Shown here piece after piece: positions 9,956 to 20,858 of a DNA stretch of 64,000 bases (position 1 is its first letter; each line of letters begins with the position of its first letter). A program made the translations under genes and the position numbers. The stretch comes from Thelonectria olida (Eukaryota > Ascomycota > Sordariomycetes > Hypocreales > Nectriaceae): the NCBI GenBank assembly GCA_020736575.1, contig JAGPYM010000034.1, positions 186,001 through 250,000 of the forward strand. Direction: 5' to 3'. The notes under the pieces were generated by a model. The model saw only the letters and a program-made list of their open reading frames with translations. It was not told where the DNA came from and did no database searches.

Positions 9956-11468
9956 ATGCGTAGCCTCGGATCGTTCGATGACTATCGGCTGCAGCCACGT
10001 TTGACGGCGGCAGCTCTTGCATAGGCTCTTGAACCAGCTGGTAAAGTTGCATATACACACGTCTCTCGTGCACTTGGTGATGTGGCTGGCTTGCTGGGCG
10101 TTAGTAGTGTAACTGCTTAAAATACACGTTAACTAGATGATAATTTGTACAAAGACTAAAGGCGTATTGTGTGCCTATATAGATTATATTTGTGCTGATA
10201 GACTTAACATCGTATATTCTCGTCAAGACACTCCTGATATCAAGGTTTTCCTATCTGCTGGCATCCTTCCTCCAACTTAGGTACGTTATTTGAAGATATA
10301 CAATGGTTTAACAATCGAAGAACTTTATACAACCCTACGAGGCGTTTGCCTGACTTACTGAAACGATATGAGAGAAGGACGGAGAAAGTGCTCGTTGTCA
10401 AGATGTATGCATGTATCTCGGAGCTAACTGTGGTCTTTCATCTCTCTCACACAACTACTATATAAGCACAATATGTTATTTTGCTGCCTGCGAAAGGCGG
10501 CGAGCATAGATATCAGAGCCAGAAGTAACTATGCTCACAAAATTGAAAGGTATAGTTGCTATGTGTCCAAACTGAAAGGTCTGCAGAGATATTCAACCAG
10601 TCTGATTCTGCCAATGAGGCGGAATGTAACGCGACCCATTTCCCCATACTTTCTGAAAGACGTTATGAGAAATTGCGTGCTAGACTGTGGAGAAAGCATG
10701 CTGTTTGAAAACCGGTTCGGATTCTGATAAGACCCCTCACCTAATCAGTTGGTTGTGATGCGGCTGTTGGGTCACGATGCATTCACCTTCATCCAGTCTG
10801 GCCAACGACTTGTGGAAGATATATTGCAACGGACATTTATTGGAAGAATACTACCACATCGCCTTGAAATGTCTTAGTTGCTATTGCGTTCTTCATGCCC
10901 CGCATTCCGCAATCGTGATCGTCACGCCAGGTTCATTTAGATGCGACCCTGTGAACTTGCCTATCTCCCCGAAGGGTCATCATTCCAAGGGTGCCGTGCA
11001 TGCAGCTTGGACCATCCATGACTTCCTGTCCCGTCTCAGATGACAATGGTTACATTCTAGAACGCTCCTGCATTCAGGTTGGTCAACTTGCAGGAGTGCA
11101 ACCCAACTCTGGGCACTATCAGGTTGATGGTTATCTACTCAACTTATCAGACATGCCGGGCTTGGATCAAAATGCTAACGCGTCTGTCGCGGTTGCGAGG
11201 AAAGGAAGTTGGACAAGGTCGATCTCCCTAAACTCCGATCCCACTTGCATATGCCCACCCATTGTTAACTCAGACGAATAATTATGTGCTTGGATTGATG
11301 CGAACATCCTAAGCCAGCGTGGTAACGAGGACAAGCGTTGCGTCATCAGACCATGTCTCGTGTACGCGTATAGGTATATAAAGACGGAGCGTGTACCTAT
11401 GCTATAATACTATCATATCTGCCTCACAACAGAGTCTTCTTGCCCAACGAAGCATCTGATTCAAAACT
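9956..11468. other. 1.5-kb intergenic region upstream of the sulfatase gene
   Basis: AT-rich flank after the lactonase gene, then the sulfatase promoter. Short open frames at 10.5-11.3 kb have no start context or domain and look random. No RNA gene or mobile element recognised. Confidence 0.45.
11375..11382 (+). promoter_or_regulatory. TATA box of the sulfatase gene
   Basis: TATATAAA, 87 bp before the sulfatase ATG, followed by a pyrimidine/ACAACA-rich leader. Good match to a core promoter by position and sequence. Confidence 0.6.
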
Positions 11469-13657
11469 ATGCTGTCTCCGACCACACTGTTGCTTGGCAC
11501 TGCTCTCACCGGCATTAGCCTTGCTGCCAACTCAACCTCATGTCCCGCGACGCGTCCTAACATTGTCTTCATCTTTACCGATGACCAGGATCTTCACCTC
11601 AACTCGTTAGAATATATGCCAAGCGTGCAGAGTCACCTTATTCAAAATGGAACGATATTCACGAACCATTTCGCTACCATTTCGAACTGTTGCCCCAGTC
11701 GAGCTTCACTGCTCCGGGGCCAACATGGGCACAACACCAACATCACCCACGTCACTGCCCCAGGGTAAGTATTGAATGCATGTATAAGCCATGACAAAGA
11801 CACTCACAGGTATCATCCAGAGGGAGTTACCAAAAGTGGCGGCTCTCTGCCGAAGATGACGCCTACCTGCCAGTATGGCTTGGGAATGCTGGATACCGAA
11901 CAGAATGCAAGTCCCGTGTCCTTGCAGAGATAAGTAAAATGCTAATGAGGCTTGCGTGGTAGATATAGGCAAGTTTCTGAACGGCTACAACAGAGCACTC
12001 TACCAAGACTACCCGAAAGGCTGGAGTCGGGTCGATGCCTTAGTAGGTTTCTGCGCCAGCGGCTATATCGGAGCAAGAAATTGATAATTCTCAAGGTCGA
12101 TCCGTATGTTTACGAGTTTAACACACCTGTCTTCTCTAAAGACGGAGAAACGCCCATTCTTTACCACGGCTATCACCAGACGGACGTGTTGCGAGCCAAA
12201 GCGTAAGTAATGCAACACTGCCACACAAAATACATCCTAATTCGGACGCAGTATCTCAAGACTTCAGTACCTCACTGAAGGTCAAGACCTGCCGTTCTAT
12301 CTGACAATCGCTCCCGTGGCGCCGCATTTGCAGATCTCGTCTGGACTCCCGGTTCCCCTGGCAAGACACAACGAGTCGTACACAGATCTCACAGCGCCGC
12401 AAGACAAGAGCTTTAACCCAAATCAGAGCTATACCGATCAGAAGCCATCGTGGCTGAAGGACCTCACTGAGTTGACCTCGACCCAGATTACACGCATCAA
12501 CCTCCACTATCGTCGGCGAATCCAAGCACTCCAAGGCATTGATGAGATCGTTCACGACATTGTCGAGCTTCTTGACGAGAAGGGTGTGCTAAACAACACA
12601 TATAGTGAGTACCCTTTGCCCATAAGAGACCGCCACTCATTTTCTTGCAGTCATTTTCTCCTCAGACAATGGGTATCACTTGGGTCAACACCGTGTTGGT
12701 GCCGGCAAGACGTTGCCATACATTGCTGACACGAACGTCCCCTTCATCGTGCGAGGCCCCAATGTCCCGCACAATAAGACATCACGACTGCCGGGAGCCC
12801 ATCTGGATCTCGCTCCCACATTCCTCGACATTGCGTGTGTTGATTCAAGTGATTTGCCTGTATTCCTGGATGGACGCAGCCTCCTGGACGACTGGCATAA
12901 CCCAGACAATAGCACCGGGTCCAGCCACCGTGATATAATCCACACCGAGTTTTGGGGTCCGTCTGTTGCTGAGTTGCCGTCACAGAGTAGCAATGCAAAC
13001 AACAGCTACAAGGCCTTGCGTATTGTCGGCGAAAGCTCAGGTTATATGTATACAAAGTGGTGCACCGGCGATTCTGAGCTGTACAACACATTGGTGAGTT
13101 GATTGGTCTTGTTACTCTTATGGCTGTCGGCTAAGGTCTTGGCTATATAGGATGACCCATACGAGCTCACAAATCTTGCCCTTGCGTCGAATAACCCTAG
13201 CAACCATACTCGGCGACTGATACACCGTCTGAACGCGCTGTTATTAGTCACCAAGTCTTGCGAGCGCGACAACTGCCGGAACCCGTGGACAGTCCTCCAA
13301 AGTAGCTGCGAGGACGGTGACAACTGTCCCTCTGGCTCCATCTTCCAAAGCCTGGACACGGCCATGGCCTCCAAGTACGACATCTTCTTCGAGTCGTTGC
13401 CCTCAGTGCAATTCAAGGAATGCCTCAAAGTTCAGGTGGCAGCCAACGAGGAGCCTTTTCTGCCCGAGTCGTCACGATCACTGGGCGGTTCGTATCGCAC
13501 GCACGTTGACTACTACACAGACCCTGGGCTATCGAATGCGGCAGACGTACCGGCCAACGCGATGAAGCAGGGTACGTGGGCGCAACGATACACAAACCTC
13601 ACGGTGATGGAGCTGAAAGCTCGCAACCTAACGGCAGCGGAGCTTGGCACAGGCTGA
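11469..13657 (+). CDS. Secreted sulfatase (arylsulfatase family), 623 aa, seven exons
   Basis: Exons: 11469-11764, 11821-11906, 11963-12042, 12096-12202, 12252-12604, 12651-13093, 13151-13657; all joins keep frame and restore family motifs. A signal peptide (MLSPTTLLLGTALTGISLAA) is followed by RPNIVFIFTDDQD, the metal-binding start of sulfatases. The key site NCCPSRASLLRGQ (about residues 72-84) contains C-x-P-S-R, whose Cys is converted to formylglycine by a maturation enzyme. Later motifs are YIGKFLNGY, PFYLTIAPVAPH and IIFSSDNGYHLGQHR. This is the layout of fungal choline/aryl-sulfatase-like secreted enzymes that release sulfate from esters; the substrate is not deducible. Intron 2 (11907-11962) appears to use a GC donor. 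Many N-glycosylation sites fit secretion. The C-terminal quarter has several Cys. Confidence 0.9.
11907..11962 (+). other. GC-AG intron in the sulfatase gene
   Basis: The only join that yields the conserved GYRTE-YIGKFLNGY uses donor GCAAGT at 11907 and acceptor GTGGTAG ending at 11962; a CTAATG branch-like site lies about 20 bp before the acceptor. A GT donor in the needed phase is absent. Confidence 0.72.
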
Positions 13658-14858
13658 TTGATGAGTGAAGCTACCATTACAGCGATGCGTGAGCGAGGAG
13701 AACAGGGTATTTGGTATGGTTGTTTTATAAGATTGTTTTGAAGAATACAGCCATGATATCACGCGCTCTCCAAGTATCTCACTTCCAGCCGGTCTATAGT
13801 TGTGACGTCAACAATACTGCGGGAGTATGGATGAGCAGGGCATTCCAAGTTTGTAGGTGCCTCCCATTCCTCATGGCACGTACGAAGTATAGTGCAACGG
13901 GCCGGCTACAAAACCCAAGACATGTCGTCTCCATCCTTCCCCATTTCATTCATTTGGAACCAACACCCATTTGCCTTCACATGACCCCAAGACATGGGTG
14001 ATAGTGTTCAGCCAAGCGCCGAAGCGTACTACGCTGCATATGTGAACAGTTTCAACTTGTGGTCTACGCTGTTGGGCCAAGCGCGTAAGAACCCAGCACT
14101 TCCATCTTATGCCCTCTTGCTTGACGATGCCTTCCCCGGGCAACCCTAACAACGGACAAATGTGAGCTTTAATCATGCTCAGAACCGAAGACACAACCGG
14201 GCTACGTTGGAGGTTGCTCGGAGCGAGGTTCTCTGTCGCCCGGTTGCTAGCATGAAATGCCTTCGTTTCGCGAGCTAGTGGAAATTACACCCTCCACAAG
14301 GCTCCCCTCTCTCTTTGCATTGGCCAGAGTCAAGATCAAAACAACCATGACCCAAGTTGGTTCTCCACGGATCCGAATCACATCTCTGTCCTTAAGTTAG
14401 TATGGGCGTATGTGCTATCAGCTCGCTAGACTGAACTTATGATCAAAGCTCAGCCACTCTGGGTGTATTAAGTGTGCCTCATCCATCATTAAAGCCTTGA
14501 AGGCTGTTCTCTATTAGCTACTCCTGCACGGCTTGGCTGCTCATGTTTCTAAGGTGGTAATGTAACTCCAAGATCCGGCCAAATCGAGCTAGTCATGGAG
14601 GTGTAGTTGAAAATTAATTGCCTCGCACACGGTCAGCATACACGAGCTTACCTGAAATGACTCACTGCGTAAGGGAACTTTTGTACCGGCAGATAGCGGC
14701 ATCACATGCTTCCTGGAACATCTCGTGAGTCACCAACTAGTGTTCACAGTATATATGACGTTCCTCCCTAACCTCAAGAGTAGATCAGGAACTCGACACT
14801 TGCAAGATTCATCCTCAGGTTGTCATAAGTAACAGTGCGCTTGCTCGGCGAAGGTGAT
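13658..14858. other. 1.2-kb intergenic region
   Basis: Lies between the sulfatase and acetyltransferase genes, both rightward. No coding frame of merit. A TATATAT stretch at about 14750, roughly 110 bp before the acetyltransferase ATG, may be its TATA element. Confidence 0.4.
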
Positions 14859-15566
14859 ATGAGCAGCGTACTCTGGCAATCTCCCCATCACTGCCTGAAG
14901 TACACCAATCTCGTCATGTTTGGACGAAGGATACTCCCCTCGCCTTCACCTCCCAGTAAGGAACCAGGGACGGTCGTCTTGGAAACAGAGCGGCTTATGA
15001 TCCGCCGATTCCTCGCCTCCGATGCACCCGCTATAGCCGCAGAAGCCAATAACACTAACGTTGCCGCCAACCTGCGCGCGCGCTTCCCATCACCGTACCA
15101 CCTTTCCGATGCCGAATCGTTCCTTAGCAGGGCCTGCAAAACCGACGAATCATCCTATCCACAGTATAACGGCATCTTCCTCAGGCCACTTATCGCGGAG
15201 AACCCGTCATCAGAGCCGCGCTTCATCGGCGGCCTGGGCATTATCCCCAAGGACGATGTCTATTTCCGGACGTGGGAAGTGGGCTACTGGCTCGGAGAGT
15301 CGGCATGGGGAAAAGGGTATGCTACCGAGGCGGTGCGGGCATTTGTGCGCTGGTGTTTCGAGACTTGGCCTGGGTTGAATAGACTTGAGGCTTCGGTGTA
15401 TGGGAGGAATGAGGCGAGTCAGAAGGTGCTGAGGAAGTGCGGGTTTATGGAGGAGGGAAGGAGGAGAGGAGCGGTGGATAAGAATGGGGAGATTTTGGAT
15501 GATGTACAGTTTGGGTTGTTGAGGAGCGAAGTCGAGGGATTGAATGAGCTGACGAGAGAGATATAA
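14859..15566 (+). CDS. GNAT family N-acetyltransferase (RimJ/RimL type), 235 aa
   Basis: Single exon. I take the ATG at 14859 (MSSVLWQSPH); a second Met at 14916 (MFGRRILPSP) is equally possible, and the open frame begins slightly upstream without ATG. The protein has the RimJ/RimL layout: LETERLMIRRF at the start of the domain, EVGYWLGESAWGKGYATEAV as the acetyl-CoA pyrophosphate-loop motif (Q/R-x-x-G-x-G/A variant WGKGYA), NRLEASVYGRNEASQKVLRKCGF as the conserved C-terminal part, and GVxDKNGEILDDVQFGLLR at the end. The family transfers acetyl from acetyl-CoA to amines, often protein N-termini or small molecules. Substrate unknown. No visible link to neighbours. Confidence 0.88.
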   Translation: MSSVLWQSPHHCLKYTNLVMFGRRILPSPSPPSKEPGTVVLETERLMIRRFLASDAPAIAAEANNTNVAANLRARFPSPYHLSDAESFLSRACKTDESSYPQYNGIFLRPLIAENPSSEPRFIGGLGIIPKDDVYFRTWEVGYWLGESAWGKGYATEAVRAFVRWCFETWPGLNRLEASVYGRNEASQKVLRKCGFMEEGRRRGAVDKNGEILDDVQFGLLRSEVEGLNELTREI

Positions 15567-16690
15567 CAACTTCTGAAGAGGAAGTGAATGAGATTGGGAA
15601 AGACCAGAGTGGCTCGGTTTGGCGCGGCGATGTTGAAGCAAAGGGAGTAGAGTGAGGTAGATCTAGACTTACATGGTGAGATAAAGTGAGGCTATACCGT
15701 CAGCGGAAGTCCTGGTTTGAAGAATTTCGCGCTTGTTAATTGAATGAAGTTGTAAGGAGTGAGCAAGCCATATAAGAGACCACTGTCCGGCTGCAGACAT
15801 AAGTGAGCAGAATGTATATAGAAAATTTCACTTTCATAAGATAGCTCTCCAGCCCAATATTGACCCAATGGCATTAAATAGGTGCAAGCGAAACGCCCTA
15901 GGCAGAATTCACCTTGGGAAGACTAGACTGAGAAGTGTTTCGCTTATGCAGCCTTGCCTGCGCGATTGTCCGCTCAAGACAGTCGCCACACTCAGATATC
16001 ATCCTGAGCTGATGTGCTTGAGACGATTAAGGTTGCGTATTACATGTGGCCTTTGCGCTTCATGGCGTCGAAGAACATCCTCAGAGAGCTACACCCAATT
16101 CCCGGACGCATCAACACCGCGCCCCATCACTACCTACCTGGTTTAGAGCCCAATGCTAAACGGGGCCGATGCCTTGACATGCCTGGCTGACGGAAGACCC
16201 GTTCATGGCAAGGGGGGCGCAGGTAGTCAATGTATGTGTTTGTATTATCCTACATGTATCCTAAACCTCCCTTAATCGAGGCTTAATATGTTGCTCTACC
16301 TCCATCATCATGGTACGCCCTGCCGCATGCCACAAGCCAAAGCTGCCCTGTGCCGAAACCAGAGCACAAAAAAGCGAGAACAGCCTGCTTATTGAGAGTT
16401 CTTGCTCTAGCATGATTACCGGATTCCTGGAATGATTCCTACTTGCTCCGCATGACGACGCTCTCCGACACTTCAACAGTACAGTCGCCCGACGGTCCAA
16501 CAACCAACCCAAAATCGAACTTGCATTTGTGATACGCTGTGGTGAACCATGTTCTGTGCGGCTTCAGCTTCGTGCCCCGGCGGACTTCGATATCGACGCT
16601 GTGGAGTTCTGTCATCCCACGCTCACGTCCTCCGGTCGTTTAGCAATGAAGGACGACTTAACTTCTTCGACACGGAGCACTCACCTTCTT
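15567..16690. other. 1.1-kb intergenic region
   Basis: No convincing gene. Short frames on both strands near 15.9-16.7 kb lack recognisable motifs. No repeat or RNA gene seen. Confidence 0.4.
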
Positions 16691-17287
16691 TCATGTTTTA
16701 GGCAAGTCCTGTCTTCTCCCCCCTAGCCATACAACCCTCTCGGTCCATTTCCTTGGATCGCTATCCTCCAGGCGCTTGGTGATGGTGAGGCACATTGGCT
16801 CGCCGACGGTGATGGGTTGTCCAAACTCCACCAGCCAACGAATCTGATCCCTTACGTATACGGTCTTGTCGGAGGGGTATCGCTTGGTATTTTCGTTGTC
16901 GGTAGGACATTTAGGTCGCGGTTGCTCGACGAGGACGCCATAATTTGCTCGTGCGAAATGTTGTCTAATAAGCGCGTGAGCCCTAGCCATTCGATCGTAG
17001 AGAAGGCCATTAACCAGGACCGTCCGAGCATCACCCGCAGCCTTCAGGACCCTCGTTCCGGCGACCCAACGATATTTTTCTCCTGCTTGCTTGAAGTACG
17101 ATAACCACCTGACCCCCCAGTTCCAAGCAGTTTTTAAAACCACACTAAGATTCTTGCTCAGCTTTGAGAATCTCTTTGGCAGCGCATTGGCCGCCCGCCG
17201 ACCAAACACCCCCTCCTTTTCCTTCACCTCACAAAGAATCGTTGGCAGCTGGTAGCCCAGGATGCCACCCAACTTCGCATTCCCCAT
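16691..17287 (-). CDS. Hypothetical protein, 198 aa, doubtful
   Basis: An ATG-initiated frame starting 116 bp from the divergent start of the Ser/Thr-rich membrane protein gene. The translation is basic and mixed (MGNAKLGGILGYQLPTILCE ... ending VVWLGGRRQDLPKT), with no signal peptide, membrane span or motif I recognise. Codon composition is not clearly different from noise. It could be a lineage-specific gene, a fragment, or chance; it overlaps the space where the neighbour's promoter or an upstream exon would lie. Confidence 0.3.
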   Translation of the reverse strand: MGNAKLGGILGYQLPTILCEVKEKEGVFGRRAANALPKRFSKLSKNLSVVLKTAWNWGVRWLSYFKQAGEKYRWVAGTRVLKAAGDARTVLVNGLLYDRMARAHALIRQHFARANYGVLVEQPRPKCPTDNENTKRYPSDKTVYVRDQIRWLVEFGQPITVGEPMCLTITKRLEDSDPRKWTERVVWLGGRRQDLPKT

Positions 17288-17403
17288 TCAACATCCACCA
17301 CTTCCAGGCCCTTTGTCAAGTTTTTGACGGCAAATTCTTGCCTGAGTTCCCTGGATTGTGAGCAACTCCATTCCTGGGAGAAAACCGGCCTTCGCCTGAA
17401 ACG

Positions 17404-18737
17404 ATGTCGTCCCGACAGGGAGGCAGGCGCACGACCGCAGAGAGCGATGAATTCGCATCCTCGACGCTTTCGACAGCCTCCGCTTCCTCCTCATCCGCCT
17501 CGGCTTCAAGCGCTGCTTCAACTGAGGTGTCCACAGACGCCACAGATACAGAGGCTTCGACTAACGCGTCCACGGATGCTACAGATACAGACGCTTCCGC
17601 CGCAACACCAACGACAGAATTCGCAACAATAACAGCAACAGCAACGATCACAGAAGTGACCACAGAAACGATAACCGCACCAGCTACAGGAGGTAGCACG
17701 GGAAATCCGAGGGCTATTGCCGCCGGGATTGGAGTAGGAACGGGAATCGCTGCCAGCCTGATATTATTGTTGATCGCCGCCGTCTTCTACCGCCGCCGGA
17801 AGCAACGCCGTGCCGACCCTGCGCCAACTGCGTCGGTCGTGGAGGAGAGCTCCCATTCGTCGCTTGAATTATCGCCAGAACAGCTACGCGCAGGCACGGG
17901 ATATGCTGGACTACCAAACCGCGATCTATTGCTTGGGGCATCCGACAGCGACGTCAAGAAAGAACTTCGCTCTCTGGGCCCCCTGATCGAAGCCCACGTC
18001 ACGGCCCATTACCATCTCAACGCCGTTCGAGCCACACCGGAGTCTCTGCACGCGTCTCTCCGCCAGTTTGGGTTGAGTGAGGACACCCGTCGTATGGTAG
18101 TGGGACTGTCCATTGATCCGAACACCCGTCACGTTGCCATCCGCTCCTTATTGGCGCTTGTGATATTTTCGAACCTCGACACGCACTTTGTTGGCTCGCT
18201 TTCTCTCCTGCCACCGGCTGTTAGGGAATTTTTCCAGTCGCGGCCCAGGAATTCCGAGGACAGGCAGGATTTTCTAAGTAACCACCTCATCCACCCTCAT
18301 ACGTTTTCTTTCGCTAACTCTGGGTGTCCGGCTCAGATGAATTGGCTCTCGTGTCTTGGAGACGAATTACTACCTTCCTCATGCATGAGAATCCTCAAGA
18401 ACGGACTCCATTGCGACCGCCACCGAGCGTGAAACCCCAAGTCGAGGCACTTGTCACTGAGCTCGAAGGATTTTTATTCAATTTCGCTAGCATGGACGAC
18501 GCTCAACCCCCCTTCGACCAGCGGGCTAGTCTCGAAGCTGTCATCAGCCAGTGTGTCGAGTTCGGTTACGAGGTCTTTTCGCATCCCTGTGACTGGCAAT
18601 TTACATTCCCACCACAGGAAAAAGGAGTTGTTGTTTTACCAGGCCTAGAAAAACTTAGCAGCAGCAGGGGAGAGTTGTATGGCTCGCCGCGGGTAGTTTT
18701 AGCTCCTGAGGTTGCCCCTATCGAGTCCAGCTCATGA
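17404..18737 (+). CDS. Ser/Thr-rich single-pass membrane protein, 424 aa
   Basis: Two exons, 17404-18277 and 18337-18737, joined by a 59-bp intron (GTAACC donor, GCTAAC branch, CTCAG acceptor) giving QDFL-NELALVSW in frame. The N-terminal 100 residues are almost all Ser, Thr, Ala and Asp, with a repeated ASTDATDT motif, as in O-mannosylated stalks. One membrane span follows (about residues 104-127), then a RRRK stop-transfer and a cytoplasmic domain with KELRSLGPLIEAHVTAHYH and a C-terminal helical part. This architecture is common in filamentous fungi as WSC- or mid2-like sensors lacking obvious catalytic domains. No signal peptide is present at the chosen start, so a 5' exon encoding the leader and a Cys-rich ectodomain may be missing from the model. 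Confidence 0.68.
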
Positions 18738-18948
18738 AGAGCTAAGCACTATTCTGGCAGCGGAGATCAACGCAGTTGTTCGTAGAAGCCGGCCCTAGGG
18801 GCTCTATGCTTGTACTATAGATGCGAGGGTTACTAGAGAGGAAGGGCACGCTGCAGCAAGAATCTAGGGTTTCATTTGATCTGACGCCTACTCTTGACGT
18901 AACCGGTTCGTGGTGGCATAAACTGAACCTCCTTCCCCCCTCCCTTCC

Positions 18949-19323
18949 TCAACCTATATAGATTTCGCCATACCAGGCTTGTGAGTCCAGAGTCTGAAAC
19001 TCGCATAGGTTTTCGTCATACGGTTCGTTATAGGTCAGCTCACAATCCCCTCCCTTCGGTATTAGCCAATCGCTCTCAAGGCGAAACAGCTGGGATAATG
19101 GGCTGTGGCCACCTGCAGCTTCGGATGTTGCGACCATCCCCTCCAGCCGCCGAATGAGTCTTTCCACTTCGGAATCGTTCTTCTCCACCACTCTCTTTAC
19201 CTGTTCGTAGCGCTTCGATCCGGATCGCGACCATTGCAATTGCGCCCAGAGTCCAGGCGGCTTGGTGGCATCCTGAGGCTGCCGAAGTAGGTACCTATTG
19301 AGTGACTGCGCGGTGTGCTCCAC
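18949..19323 (-). pseudogene. Orphan coding fragment of unknown family
   Basis: An open stretch with protein-like composition (LNRYLLRQPQD, WAQLQWSRSGSKRYEQVKRV, NDSEVERLIRRLEGMVATSE) but no ATG near its beginning. It follows an in-frame stop just upstream, and a 154-bp MITE sits about 150 bp further upstream. The helical, charged middle recalls N-terminal helical domains of fungal cell-death proteins, but I cannot assign it. It is probably a remnant exon of a gene disrupted or degraded here, in line with its decayed neighbours. Confidence 0.35.
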
Positions 19324-19475
19324 TTGTTTTGAGGACCCTGATCAGCAGGGCAAGCACAGCCCCGCGCTCGGTCGGGGGTTGGTAGGTAGCGTCTGGAGTG
19401 GGTCTGACATGACGGGCGCCAACCATCTCCGATCTCGTTCCCGCTGTGGCGACCAAGCTTCGTTAGCGGAGTTGT

Positions 19476-19629
19476 CAAGCGGGGGACAGTTTAAATGGCA
19501 CACCAAAGGGCGTAAACTGCTCTATGCGGACAGAATACAGCTATCAAGTATTGAGACATATTCCATAATAAGCCTTCGGTTATTTATGTCACCCCCTGTT
19601 GGTGTGCCATTTAAACTGTCCCCCGCTTG
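19476..19629. mobile_element. 154-bp MITE with perfect 31-bp terminal inverted repeats
   Basis: The left end, 19476-19506, begins CAAGCGGGGGACAGTTTAAA; the right end, 19599-19629, is its exact reverse complement over all 31 bases. The element is flanked by a direct repeat GTTGT (19471-19475 and 19630-19634), as expected of a 5-bp target-site duplication. The 92-bp interior has no coding capacity. Size, inverted ends and target duplication define a non-autonomous DNA transposon; the source transposase family is not identifiable here. An alternative boundary shifted by a base or two would change the apparent duplication. The perfect ends suggest recent insertion. Confidence 0.85.
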
Positions 19630-19979
19630 GTTGTCAGGGTGGTGCTGGCAGCTCAGGGGTCCTCAGCGGAGAGACCTGTTCGGCAAGATCAATGTGTGGA
19701 CCCACGGGAACTTGGGCAATTGTCTCTATTGAAGCGGCTCTTGGCGAGGCTGGCTAGGTAATCTCCACTGAGTCTCAGCCCACTGTCCCCGCAACCAATC
19801 GTGGGTGCCATCCGTTTTGCCCGCTTTTCTTGCAACTCCAGCGGGAAGTGTCGTATAGTGAGATGTGCAACAGGTATACCATCCTTCCACGCATTTGCTT
19901 TAAGACCTCGCCAAAAGGTGCCCCCCCTTGGCACAACGACTCAACTCCCCCGGACTGGTTAAATTATCTATCCGCAAAG

Positions 19980-20664
19980 ATGCCCGTCAAGGACTACTAC
20001 CTCGCCCCAAATTTTACGACGGCACCACCTCCAGAAGGGCCCATCAAGCTGGGCCACATCCTCCGCAACTTCACTGAATTCGATCCTATCAATTGGGGCA
20101 CCGCCATTGAGATTCCTAAGACCGAGCTTAACCCTGTCGACTGCAAGCATGGATTCACGACCTTGCTAAGCAAGCTTCACTCCGCTGAGCTCGGTCTCTC
20201 CGCCAGAGTCCTGCATCAGCGACAGCATGAACGATCGGAATGTCAAATCGTTCGTGCGGCCAAGCAGATTCACGACCCGCCCGCCCGTGTATATGGTGAC
20301 AGGACTGAAGGTTGCCCGCGGTGCGTCGTTCACATCGAGCACTAGTAGGAGCGTGGCCGTCGAGGCCGACAGCGGACTCGCTCCCCCTAAGACTTCCGCG
20401 TCAACCGGTGTCAAAGCTAGCAATGTGAATAGCACTGAGGAGTGCGAAAAATGGGACTGCTCAACGGATTTCATTATGGCGTTCAAGGTGAGGAAGATAT
20501 GGTATCACTGCGACGAGGTCAAGAACCAGCCGGACAACAAAAAGGCCGTGATGCAGGATGGATCGTCTTTCAGCTGCGAGCCTGCGTCGACTATTCGATG
20601 GAACGACGAGCTCTCGGATGAAGAGTTGAGCGAGATGTTAGGCACAACGGACAAGGGGGACTAA
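19980..20664 (+). pseudogene. Gasdermin-like (RCD-1/HET-Q1 type) pore-forming protein, broken copy
   Basis: The first segment (19980 to about 20210) opens MPVKDYYLAPNFTTAPPPEG and continues through KLGHILRNFTEF and IEIPKTELNPVD. The second segment is in a different frame (from about 20215 to the stop at 20664) with SFVRPSRFTTRPPVYMVTGL, ARGASF and STDFIMAFKVRKIWY. The spacing and the hydrophobic strands (VYMVTGLKVA, FIMAFKVRKI) fit the N-terminal pore domain of fungal gasdermin-like proteins, which cause cell death when cleaved by a partner protease. The frame break at about 20210 coincides with a missing central segment (roughly 50-70 residues short of the about 280 usual), and no splice signals explain it. 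The gene next door is an S8 protease, the known partner type. Family assignment is from remembered pattern only. Confidence 0.6.
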
Positions 20665-20858
20665 AGGCGGCGAAGAGTCCAAGTCAAGTGATGTACATCG
20701 ATCATCCGTCAAGCACTCAGGCTCAAAGAGAGAGGTAGGACGTGCTATTTTTGACATGTGTGGTCGAAGAGAACAGGTTGTTACAATAGAGTGGGTAGTA
20801 TTCTTGATTAGCTATCCTTGATAGCTACTTGTCATGGCCTCTCCAGAGCCTCTATGAT

